Assembly: GCA_029259655.1 (NCBI GenBank)
Contig: JAJDET010000248.1
Location: 1-33,770, forward strand
DNA: 33,770 nucleotides
Source: Planctomycetota bacterium
GTDB taxonomy: Bacteria; Planctomycetota; UBA1135; GCA-002686595
Reading direction: 5' to 3'
Shown here one piece after another: positions 15,498-23,609 of the stretch. Position 1 is the first letter of the stretch. Each line of letters opens with the position of its first letter. The notes under the pieces were generated by a model, which did no database searches, was not told the DNA's origin, and was given only the letters and a program-made list of their open reading frames with translations. The position numbers were made by a program, and so were the translations under genes.

Positions 15498-17006
15498 TCA
15501 CCGGTACGAGACGCGCCGCACGATACCAACGCGCTGGCACGTCGGGCAGGTGACTCGGCGGGTTCGTCCGCCGCTCGAGCCGGTGACGGCCGCGCCCGAG
15601 TAGATCCGCTCGAGGATGCCGCTCCCGGCACACTCGCGGCAGGCGCGGAAGTGGAGGTTCCGGAGCTCCATGTCACCGCCGTGCTCCGCGTAGTGGGCGA
15701 GCAGCCACTGGGACCGGCCGGCAACCGACCAGAGCGTCCAGAACTCCGCGGGATCGACCTGGCTCCCGGCACCACTCGACCGCGACCGGGAGGCGACCTG
15801 CTGCTGGTCGAGGAAGCGTCGGATGCGGTCCTCGAGATCCTCACGCGCAGCATCGCGCGCGCTCGTCTCGGAGGCGCCGTTCCCACCCTCCTCGACGCCC
15901 TCCCGCGCGCGGTCGTCGCCGAGCAGGAACGTCCCCACGCCGTAGCTCGCTCGTCGCGTGCGGCGGCGCGCGCGAGCCGTCCACAGGTCGCGCACGTCCT
16001 CGACGGTGAGCTCGGGGTCGAGCTCGAGCGCATCTCCGTGAACGGCCGCGAGCACGTCCTCCCCCATCGCTTCCTCGACCCACGTCACGGCCTGCGCGAA
16101 GCCGAGCTCGCGCGCGGCGCGCTGGGTCAGCTTCTCGGCGTGGCCGTGCCACAGGCGCTCGATGCGACCGACGAGCTCTTCCTCGCGCGCGCGTAGAACG
16201 CTGCGCCGGAGCTCGTAGAGCTCCTCGAACAGCGGGCTCTCGGGGAACCGGCCGGGGAACGCCGCGACGAGCTCGAGTGCGCGCTCGAACTTGCCGCGCT
16301 GGCGTTCCCGCCGGATCTCGCCCAGGGAATCCACCTGTTCCTGCGCGGCCTCCTTGCGCACGGCTCTGGCGAGCGCGCCGGAGAGATCATTCGGCCGGAA
16401 CGAGGGATCGAGCTCCCCCGCGCGCCGGTAGTGAGCGACCGCGTTCCCGTAGTCCAGGATGCGCTCGCAGAACTGGGCGAGCTCGAAGTGGGCCGGGGCT
16501 CCTGCCGCGCCGGGGGCACCGAGCTTCGCCTCGCGTGCGGACCGCTCCCGCCGGTAGAGCTCCGCCTTCGTGAAGACGTCGAGCGCCGGCACGCGGACCA
16601 GGGTCGAGGGTCCCGCAATGCGCACCTTGGGCACGGCGACGAGCTTGTTGGCCGTCTTGACGTGGATCGCCTCCTCGGTCCGGTGGACGATCATTCCGAC
16701 GATCTCGGCGCCGTCGACCGTGCGCAAGAGGTCGGCCTTGACGAACACCTCGTCCTGCGCGAGGTCGAGATAGCCTAGGCGCTCGCGCAGGTTGCGTTCG
16801 AAGCGCGGATCCAGGAGCGACCACGGAATCCGGACCCGGCCCCCGTTGTCCAGCCGCAGGAACTCGATCGCGCGCTCGTCGTGATCCGCGATGCTGCCCC
16901 ACAGGACGCCGCCGTCGCGCAGTCCGAGCATGATCTCGCGTTCCTCGGCCAGCGCCGGGGCCGCGAGGAGGAGGAGAGCCGCGATCCGTGTCCACGTGGC
17001 GTTCAT
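15498..17006 (-). CDS. Exported protein with C-terminal DnaJ-type zinc ribbon
   Basis: 502 residues. The signal peptide MNATWTRIAALLLLAAPALA leads into a small beta-rich region (LRDGGVLWGSIADHD, residues about 25-80) that resembles an SH3/Sm-like strand pattern. A TPR-like segment follows (FELAQFCERILDYGNAVAHY). The last 50 residues hold CRECAGSG (Cys456, Cys459) and CPTCQRVG (Cys487, Cys490), the paired CxxCxGxG pattern of DnaJ-type zinc fingers. The ATG overlaps the GspI-like stop (ATGA) and has AAGGAG upstream. A DnaJ-type ribbon on an exported protein of a pilin operon is unusual; I do not recognise the whole protein. Confidence 0.75.
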   Translation of the reverse strand: MNATWTRIAALLLLAAPALAEEREIMLGLRDGGVLWGSIADHDERAIEFLRLDNGGRVRIPWSLLDPRFERNLRERLGYLDLAQDEVFVKADLLRTVDGAEIVGMIVHRTEEAIHVKTANKLVAVPKVRIAGPSTLVRVPALDVFTKAELYRRERSAREAKLGAPGAAGAPAHFELAQFCERILDYGNAVAHYRRAGELDPSFRPNDLSGALARAVRKEAAQEQVDSLGEIRRERQRGKFERALELVAAFPGRFPESPLFEELYELRRSVLRAREEELVGRIERLWHGHAEKLTQRAARELGFAQAVTWVEEAMGEDVLAAVHGDALELDPELTVEDVRDLWTARARRRTRRASYGVGTFLLGDDRAREGVEEGGNGASETSARDAAREDLEDRIRRFLDQQQVASRSRSSGAGSQVDPAEFWTLWSVAGRSQWLLAHYAEHGGDMELRNLHFRACRECAGSGILERIYSGAAVTGSSGGRTRRVTCPTCQRVGIVRRVSYR

Positions 17007-17470
17007 TCGGCAGGGGCTCCTTCGTTTGATGGTGGCGCCAGTGCGCTGCGCATGCGTTCGCCGAAGGAGATCTCGCGCAGGAGCAGGACGGAGAACTTCC
17101 GACCGCGCCGGCCGGCTCCGCCCCTCCAGCGCATCTCCACTTCGACCTGGTACTCGCGGGAGCGTCCCGGTTCGTGGTCGGGCCGCGGGACCGCGCGCGC
17201 CGAGTAGATCAGGTCCGTGTGACCGGGCACGGGGCGGTCGGTGACGACGCGCGGCTCTCCGGCCGACCCGTCGTCCTCGAGCGGGAAGAGCCCCTCCTCC
17301 AGGTCGAGCACCACGGCCTCCGCCGCGGTCGCGGAGCGCGCGCGCAGCTCGGCGGTGCGCGAGAGGGCCGCCCCGAACGAGAAGAGGCCGAGGATCACGG
17401 TCGCTCCGAGCAGGAGCAGGCCGAGGGCCAGCACGACCTCGATCAACGTGAATCCGTCCCGCGCCCTCAC
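17003..17470 (-). CDS. GspI-like minor pseudopilin
   Basis: 155 residues from a GTG start that overlaps the previous stop (GTGA). The short basic leader (VRARDG) is followed by the prepilin peptidase site G|FTLIEVVLALGLLLLGATV with Glu at mature position 5. The rest is short and beta-rich, matching the small T2SS minor pseudopilin I. A C-terminal segment (EYQVEVEMRWRGG) fits the soluble domain. Assignment as GspI rather than H is by size and place; class confidence is high, exact letter moderate. Confidence 0.8.
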   Translation of the reverse strand: MRARDGFTLIEVVLALGLLLLGATVILGLFSFGAALSRTAELRARSATAAEAVVLDLEEGLFPLEDDGSAGEPRVVTDRPVPGHTDLIYSARAVPRPDHEPGRSREYQVEVEMRWRGGAGRRGRKFSVLLLREISFGERMRSALAPPSNEGAPAE

Positions 17471-18492
17471 AGGTTCCAGTCCTCCCGGTACACGGGAATC
17501 GCGATCTCGCGCACGCTCCGCTTGCCGAAGTGGACGCGCTCCCCGGCCGGGTGCTCGATCGGACGCGTGCCGCGTGCTCCGCGCGCGACCGTGAGCCGCT
17601 TCCCGGAGACGTTCGTGACCTCCACCCACTCCTCGCCGATGCGCGCGAACGCGCCCGCCGGCGGAGCGAAGCGCGCGTCGACGACCACGAGCTCGAGATC
17701 GCCGGGAGCCGCCGGCGTTGCGAGGCGCGTGCGCCGTTCGAGGTCGGTCGGACGCTCGAGCTCGAGCGCGAGCTGCACGCGGCGCGGGAAGACGGGCAGC
17801 TTCTCGGACCGCGGTGTGCCGGCGGGGAGCAGGTTCCGCTGCGTGAGCTCCACGTCCGTCCGTCCCCTCGTCCGCGCGTCCCAGGCGCTGCCGCAGTCGG
17901 TGACGCGCGACCCCGTCCGCCAGCCGTCGCCGAGAGTCGTGGCCTGCGAGGCGAAGAGGAGCTCCATCCACAGGACGGAGCGCGAGAGCTCCTCGGTGGC
18001 GCCGTCGGGCGGTCTCTGTCTCGCGTCGAAGAAGTCCGCGAACAGGAAGGAATCCGGGCCGCCGGCCGCTCGCTCGCCGCGCAGCAGTCGCCCTTCGGCC
18101 GGCACGTGTACCCAGGCCACCTCGACGAGGCGCCCGGCGGCCGCGCCGTCCGGAGTGTCGGAGCGCCTGGCGAGCTCCGCGGCGGAGACGCGCCGCACGA
18201 GGCGTACGCGCTGGGCGAGGAGCCCCGCGATCCCGTCGCCGTCGAGGTCGTGCGCGCCCCAGTCGCACAGGAGGTCGCCGTTCGGCCCCGCCTCCAGCGC
18301 CACGAGGTCGCCGGCGAGGAGCTCGCTCGTCGTGCGGGCACGCTCGGAGAGGTCGCGGCGCGTCTCGGTCGCGTCCCACACGTCGAGCGAGGTCGCGACG
18401 AGCTTCACGAGAGCGACGACGACCAGCGAGAGGAGCCCCGTCGCCACGACGACCTCGATCAGGGTCAGCCCCGCTCTCCGCGTCCGGGCCAT
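17467..18492 (-). CDS. GspJ-like minor pseudopilin carrying one GEE/RG-GT module
   Basis: 341 residues. The leader MARTRRAG and the site G|LTLIEVVVATGLLSLVVVAL give Glu5 of the mature pilin. The soluble part is long for GspJ (usually about 200). It includes an EF-hand-like DLDGDGIAG motif near residue 88. Near the C-terminus (nt about 17505-17645) is the module RIGEEWVEV ... LTVARGARGTRPIEHPAGERVHF that recurs in the giant GspK upstream. The ATG overlaps the GspK stop by one base (TGATG), and the stop overlaps the GspI start. It probably forms part of the pilus tip complex. Confidence 0.82.
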   Translation of the reverse strand: MARTRRAGLTLIEVVVATGLLSLVVVALVKLVATSLDVWDATETRRDLSERARTTSELLAGDLVALEAGPNGDLLCDWGAHDLDGDGIAGLLAQRVRLVRRVSAAELARRSDTPDGAAAGRLVEVAWVHVPAEGRLLRGERAAGGPDSFLFADFFDARQRPPDGATEELSRSVLWMELLFASQATTLGDGWRTGSRVTDCGSAWDARTRGRTDVELTQRNLLPAGTPRSEKLPVFPRRVQLALELERPTDLERRTRLATPAAPGDLELVVVDARFAPPAGAFARIGEEWVEVTNVSGKRLTVARGARGTRPIEHPAGERVHFGKRSVREIAIPVYREDWNL

Positions 18493-21400
18493 CAGCGCTC
18501 CTCCCTCGCGAGCACCGTGCGCGGTGCGAAGTACTCCGCGCCGACGTGGTCGAGCCTCGGTGCGGTCTTCCATCCGTGCGCGAAGCCGTCGACGAGATCG
18601 AACGCGCCCGGTTCGTAGCGCGCGTAGACGCGGAGCTCGAGGCGGTCGGACTGAAGGCCGGTCGGCAGGCGCACGCCCTCGTCCTCCTCAGCGCCGAAGT
18701 CGAAGAGACCGCGGGCGGAGTCGGGCGCCGTATCCCACGCCACGTCCGGATCGCCCTTCACGAGGAGCCCGAGGCGCACGCCCTCGTGCAGGACCTCTTC
18801 CTCCTCGTAGAAGACGCTCTTCCACCAGGCGTCCTCCTGAGCGACGTCGAAGCCGAAGTACGCGAGCTCGGGCGCGTCGGCGCGATCGGCCCAGCGATCC
18901 CAGTACCGGAACGGGAAGACCACCACGGTCTCGCCCTCTGCGTGCCCCGTCGCCTCGGTGCCGAAGCGGCCGCGGAAGAGCCCCGGGCCCTCGGAGTCAC
19001 GCGCCCCGGGACGCGTCGACGCACTCGGCATCGAGACCGTCCCGGCCTCGTCGTTCGCCGTGCGCCGCGTGTAGTGCAGGAGCTCCTCCCCCACCAGGAG
19101 CGTGCCGGAGGTCGGGAAGCCGCGCAGACCTCCCAGCGAGAGCTCGGCGGCCGAAGCCGAGACCTCGCTCGTCAGAACCGTCGCCGCGAAGGCCGAGAGG
19201 AAGTAGAGCGACTCGCCGGCTGCGTGCGGTTGCGGCTCCGTCCCGAGCAGCCCACGTCCGTCTTCCGCGAGCGTGATCTCGCCGAGCTCCTCGTCGAGCT
19301 CACGGTAGGCGACGATCTCCTCGCCGATCCGAAGCAGGCCGCCGAGCTCGGGCAGCTCGGTGAGAATGGGCGCGGGCGTGTCGACGATCTGCCGGACCGT
19401 CTCCATCCAGTCCGACTCCACGTTCAGCGTCAACTCCTCGTCGCCGACCGGCTCGGCGAGCACGATTCCCGCGCCGGCCCAGAGCTCGTCCATCGGCGCC
19501 CCCATCAGGCCGAACTCCGTCGCGCCGAACTCGAGCTCGTCGACCACGGCGGCCGGAACGTTGCCCCCCCTCCGGAACGAGCCGCCGACGGAGGCGCCCT
19601 CGACCAGACGCGGGAGCTCGCCCGTCGGGAACTTCGCGAGGCGCGGAAGCGAGCGCATGTCGAGCTCCTGCAGACCCTGCCCGTCCAGTCCGTCCCCCGG
19701 CGGCAGGAGCACGGGCGCCTTCTCGCGCAGCGCGTAGAGCGTCTGCCACTCCGGAAGCTCCCCCATGAACTGGGGCATCTCCACGGTGGCCGCGGAGTCG
19801 AACCGGGCCACGAGTCCCGCCTCGCCAAAGGAGTACACGCGGTAGCGCGTGTCGGGGACGTGGGCGTTGTGGACGACGACCGGCCAGCCCGGTCCGTCGT
19901 GCGTCTCGTCGAGGATCCAGGCGCGATCGCCGCGCGAGGGCGCTCCGGCGGCGTAGCCGTTGCCCGCCGTGCGCAAGACCGGCAGCACCGGCGTCCCGGC
20001 CGGGTGAGCGTGCGAGAACGTCCCGAGCACGCCGCGGAACCCGAGCACCGAGCGGACGGCGCGCGAGAGGGGCTCGTCGAGATCCTCGTCCTGGCCGAGA
20101 TCGCTCTGCCAGAGCCAGGACACCTGGTCGACGGCCGAGGTCCCGTCCTGCGGCGCGGGAGCCGCCGATGCCGCGAGCGCGTTCGTCACGATCGACGCCG
20201 GCTGAACCGACGGCACACTGCGCGCGGCGGCGGTCTTGCCCACGCCGCCCTTCGGCACGGTGGGCGGCGGAGCGATGGGCGGCGGTCCGACGGTAGGCGG
20301 CAGCCCGCCGGGCGGAGTCGCCAGCACCGTGAGCGTGGTGTCGATGTCCTCGTCGAGCGTGAGCGTCTTCTCGACGGCCAGCACGGCGTTCGGATCGTTG
20401 CGTACGAGCTGGCTCTCCATCGTCCCGCGAGGTCCCGCGATCTCGTCGTAGCGAATCCACTCCGTGAGGTGAGCGTCCTCGTCCAGGCGCGTGATCTGCG
20501 CGAACTCCGGCGCGAACGGCACCGGGTCGAGGAACTGGCCCTCGCCCGGGAACACGCCCGGAGCCGAGAGCGAGATGGGCACGACGAACACCTGGCGCGA
20601 GAGCCTCTGGTTCAGTTCCGCGGCATCGACGACCGCGGGCTCGAAGGTGTGTACGAAGGCCCGCGTCCCGTAGACGTCGCCCTGCGGCTTGACGTTCTCG
20701 AGCTCCGTGTCCGCGACGTTGCCGCGCGCGGCGAGGAGCAAGGTGTTGCCCTGCACCCCTCTGTAGCGGATGAGCTCGATCCCGCCGAGCGTGGTCCCCG
20801 GTCGCGTCGTCGGAACTCCTCCGATCCAGATCAGCGTCTGGATCACGAGCGCATAGCCGCCGCGCGGATCGAAGGCACCCATGAACGTGGCGTCCCCGGC
20901 GTCGGGGTCGTCGGCGCGTGCGAGTACGAGCCCGGTGGAGGTCGAGTCGGTCGCCCCTTCCATTCCGTAGCCGATGAGCCGCGCCTGACCGGTCACGGGG
21001 TCGTTCACCTCGATGCGATCACCCGTCGCGGCGCTCCCTCCCTCGACCTCGGTCACGACCGCGACGGCAAAGCGGCCGAGGTTCGCGGAGAGCCGCGCCT
21101 CGCCCGGCAGCACGGCTCTCTCGAGCGGCGCGCTGTAGCCGTAGAGCTGGACCGGCGTCCCGGCGTCGTAGATGCGCGACGTGGTGGCGCCCTCGGGGAC
21201 CGCGCTGGAGCCGTCCTCCGAGTGCACCCAGCGCTCGCGTGCGAGCCGACCGCCGCGTCCCGCCAGGACGCCTACCGTGTGGTGCAGCGCGGAGAGCGTC
21301 GTGTCGGACAGGATCTCGGTCTCGATCAGCTCCTCGCCGATACGCACCACACAGGTGTCACCCGGCAGTCCGAAGCCCGCGGTCGACTCCACGCGCAGCG

Positions 21401-23609
21401 TCGTGTCGATCTCGCCCAGGCCCTGCGTGAGCCGCGTGAGCCCGTCGGTCTCGGCCCGCGCCATGCCGTCCACGAGGAGCGCCACCTGGTCCGGCCGGCT
21501 CCCGCGCACGTCGAGCGAGAGGTGCGTCCAGGTGCTCGCCGGCAGGCGCTCGCGCGAGAGCCGCACGCCGGTCTCCTCCAGCATCTCGGTGCCGGGGTGG
21601 TCGCCGGCCCCGTCGATCACGCGCAGGTAGAGGTCCTCTTCCAGGACCTCGAGCGTGATCCGGTCGGCGTCCTCGAAGCCGCCGCCCACGTCGAACAGGA
21701 GGTCGCCCTCCGCGAGCTCGTCCGGTCGGATCCAGAACCCGAAGCTGAGCGGGCGCAGGAGCCCGTTCGGGCCGTCCGTCCAGGCCACCTCCTCCGCGTC
21801 GGGCTCGATCGGGAAGCCTCCGGCCTCGGCCAGGTCTCGGCCCTCGAGGTCTTCCTCGGTGTCGAAGTGCTCGTAGCCGCGCAAGTGCCCGCGCGTGGCG
21901 ACCTCGTCGATGCGCACGGCTTCGAGCTGGGCCCAGCCCTCGTCTTCGCGCGACGCGAACGTCCGCCGGATCCCGTCCAGCGCGCCGGCGTCGGCGCCCA
22001 TGTGCGACGAGAACCGCGACGGCGGTGATCCGCCCTCCTCGAAGCGCGAGGTCGGCTCGGGCCCCGTCACCCAGCGCGGCGCCTCGCGCCCGAGCCGCAG
22101 CTCGAGGTCGAAGTCCTCCTGCCTCTCCCACATTCCGAAGAGCTCGGTCTGCGGCACGACGACCTCGACCTGCTCGCGCTCGAGGTGCGCGCGCTCGATC
22201 CCGCTCTTCGCGTTGACCGCGCTGCGCAGCGACAACCGGAAGCCTCCGCGCGAGGAGAACGAGAACGGTGCGGTCGAGTACTCGAGGGCTCCGTCGTTGG
22301 CGTTGAGGGCGTTCCGGTGGAGCGCCTCGGCGTCGTCGGGGTCGAGGAACCCGTCCTCGTTCTTGGCGAGAACGGACGGTCGCACCGGCGCTTCGGGCGG
22401 GAGCTTCGCGAGTCCCGCCGCCGGCAAGACGACACGCTCGACGAAGTCGCGGAAGCCCTCGAAGGGCCGCGAGACGACGACGGCCTCGACCAGGAGGTCC
22501 GCCTCGCGCTCGGAGATGCGCGAGTTCCGGTGGGCGAGCTTGAGCCCGAGGAACAGTGCGCGCAGGACCTCGGGCCGCGCCGTGTTGATGTTGACCGGTC
22601 GCCGTGCGAGCGGGCGGATCTCGGCCTTGAACGCGTCGTAGTCGTTGGCGAGGACGTCGGTGAGCTCGACCAGCGGCCCGCCGGCGCGGCGAACGATGGC
22701 GAGCTCCTCGGCCGACCCGTCGGTGATGTGGACCGTGGTGCCGGGGTTGAAGAAGCGCCAGTCGTCGACGAGCAGCGTGCAGTCGAGCCCGCCGCGGACG
22801 AAACCCGTCACGCGCGCCGAGCGCTGCCAGGTGGGGCCGGCTCCGGCGTCACCGTACGGGGTCGAGAGCGCGCGGAGGGACGCGGCCTCTTCCTCCTCGA
22901 GGGGTCCGGTCGGAGAGGCGGCGAACATCCCGTCGAGCTCGGCGACGCCCGGCGCACGCAGCGCGACCTCGTCGCCGGTAATCCGCCAGAGGGGAATGAC
23001 CCACGCGGCGTGATCCGTGACCGGCGCCCCGGCGCCGTGCTCGCGCGCGGCGCCCGGCGAGCAGCCGGCCGTGGTCGACGCGCCGACGCCGCGGACGAGC
23101 TCGCCGAACGAGGCTCGATCCCGGGACCGGTAGAGGATGCGCTCGCCTTCGATCCACAGGAGCCCTTCCTCGGGGAACCCCGACGCGGTCGCGCAGGCCA
23201 GCGCGCCTGCATCGTCGGACGCGGCGCGCACGAGGTGCGTGGAGCGTCCGAGCAGGTTGGCGAGGAGCCCCGGCGACGCGCTCGAGAGGTCGACGAGCCC
23301 CGAGACGTCCTCCGCCTCTAGATCCCACATCACCCCGTGCGGATCCGCGAGGCCGCCCCCGACCTGGAGCTCCTCGACCGAGTCCCAGTACGGCGTCTCG
23401 TCGACGCCCGGGTGCGTTCCGTCGAGCACGGCGCGCGCGTGGCGCGCGGCGTCGTCCAGGGCGAGTCGCGCGGCGGTTCGGTCGACCATGCCCCCGCTCT
23501 CGCGCTCGGCGCGCTCGATGCCCGCGAGGAACGGTGCCAGGAGGACGAGCAGCGCCAGCAGCACGAGGAGCACCGCCACCATTGCGAATCCCGAGCGGGG
23601 ACCGGTCAT
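18492..23609 (-). CDS. Giant GspK-like pseudopilin (1705 residues) with LamG domain and repeated modules
   Basis: About five times the usual GspK length. N-terminus: SG|FAMVAVLLVLLALLVLLAPF, a prepilin-like site without Glu5, as typical of GspK. The T2SSK helix-hairpin-like core is at residues about 336-396 (RPVNINTARPEVLRALFLG) and is followed by YSTAPFSFSSRGGFRL. A LamG/concanavalin-like domain lies at about 576-726 (LSFGFWIRPDELAEGDLLF ... TWTHLSLDVRG ... ALLVDGMA). A Pro-rich linker is near 1115 (GPPPIAPPPTVP). Copies of a 'GEE ... RG.GT ... H.AG' module sit near residues 150-198, 755-793, 1183-1211, 1423-1470 and 1501-1573, with weaker ones near 940 and 1045. The ATG overlaps the GspH-like stop (ATGA). 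It is probably the tip subunit, enlarged for binding. Confidence 0.85.
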   Translation of the reverse strand: MTGPRSGFAMVAVLLVLLALLVLLAPFLAGIERAERESGGMVDRTAARLALDDAARHARAVLDGTHPGVDETPYWDSVEELQVGGGLADPHGVMWDLEAEDVSGLVDLSSASPGLLANLLGRSTHLVRAASDDAGALACATASGFPEEGLLWIEGERILYRSRDRASFGELVRGVGASTTAGCSPGAAREHGAGAPVTDHAAWVIPLWRITGDEVALRAPGVAELDGMFAASPTGPLEEEEAASLRALSTPYGDAGAGPTWQRSARVTGFVRGGLDCTLLVDDWRFFNPGTTVHITDGSAEELAIVRRAGGPLVELTDVLANDYDAFKAEIRPLARRPVNINTARPEVLRALFLGLKLAHRNSRISEREADLLVEAVVVSRPFEGFRDFVERVVLPAAGLAKLPPEAPVRPSVLAKNEDGFLDPDDAEALHRNALNANDGALEYSTAPFSFSSRGGFRLSLRSAVNAKSGIERAHLEREQVEVVVPQTELFGMWERQEDFDLELRLGREAPRWVTGPEPTSRFEEGGSPPSRFSSHMGADAGALDGIRRTFASREDEGWAQLEAVRIDEVATRGHLRGYEHFDTEEDLEGRDLAEAGGFPIEPDAEEVAWTDGPNGLLRPLSFGFWIRPDELAEGDLLFDVGGGFEDADRITLEVLEEDLYLRVIDGAGDHPGTEMLEETGVRLSRERLPASTWTHLSLDVRGSRPDQVALLVDGMARAETDGLTRLTQGLGEIDTTLRVESTAGFGLPGDTCVVRIGEELIETEILSDTTLSALHHTVGVLAGRGGRLARERWVHSEDGSSAVPEGATTSRIYDAGTPVQLYGYSAPLERAVLPGEARLSANLGRFAVAVVTEVEGGSAATGDRIEVNDPVTGQARLIGYGMEGATDSTSTGLVLARADDPDAGDATFMGAFDPRGGYALVIQTLIWIGGVPTTRPGTTLGGIELIRYRGVQGNTLLLAARGNVADTELENVKPQGDVYGTRAFVHTFEPAVVDAAELNQRLSRQVFVVPISLSAPGVFPGEGQFLDPVPFAPEFAQITRLDEDAHLTEWIRYDEIAGPRGTMESQLVRNDPNAVLAVEKTLTLDEDIDTTLTVLATPPGGLPPTVGPPPIAPPPTVPKGGVGKTAAARSVPSVQPASIVTNALAASAAPAPQDGTSAVDQVSWLWQSDLGQDEDLDEPLSRAVRSVLGFRGVLGTFSHAHPAGTPVLPVLRTAGNGYAAGAPSRGDRAWILDETHDGPGWPVVVHNAHVPDTRYRVYSFGEAGLVARFDSAATVEMPQFMGELPEWQTLYALREKAPVLLPPGDGLDGQGLQELDMRSLPRLAKFPTGELPRLVEGASVGGSFRRGGNVPAAVVDELEFGATEFGLMGAPMDELWAGAGIVLAEPVGDEELTLNVESDWMETVRQIVDTPAPILTELPELGGLLRIGEEIVAYRELDEELGEITLAEDGRGLLGTEPQPHAAGESLYFLSAFAATVLTSEVSASAAELSLGGLRGFPTSGTLLVGEELLHYTRRTANDEAGTVSMPSASTRPGARDSEGPGLFRGRFGTEATGHAEGETVVVFPFRYWDRWADRADAPELAYFGFDVAQEDAWWKSVFYEEEEVLHEGVRLGLLVKGDPDVAWDTAPDSARGLFDFGAEEDEGVRLPTGLQSDRLELRVYARYEPGAFDLVDGFAHGWKTAPRLDHVGAEYFAPRTVLAREER

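Noticed and set aside
18546..22028. A very long plus-strand open frame (1160 codons) opposite the giant GspK gene
   Set aside because: The product is Arg/Glu/His-rich without domains, as expected for the shadow of a high-GC gene. The minus-strand frame has pilin, T2SSK and LamG features and coupled neighbours.
18492..23609. Prophage origin of the giant GspK because of its phage-tail-like modules
   Set aside because: The N-terminus and core are GspK-like, neighbours are pseudopilins, and there are no phage genes, integrase or att sites nearby.
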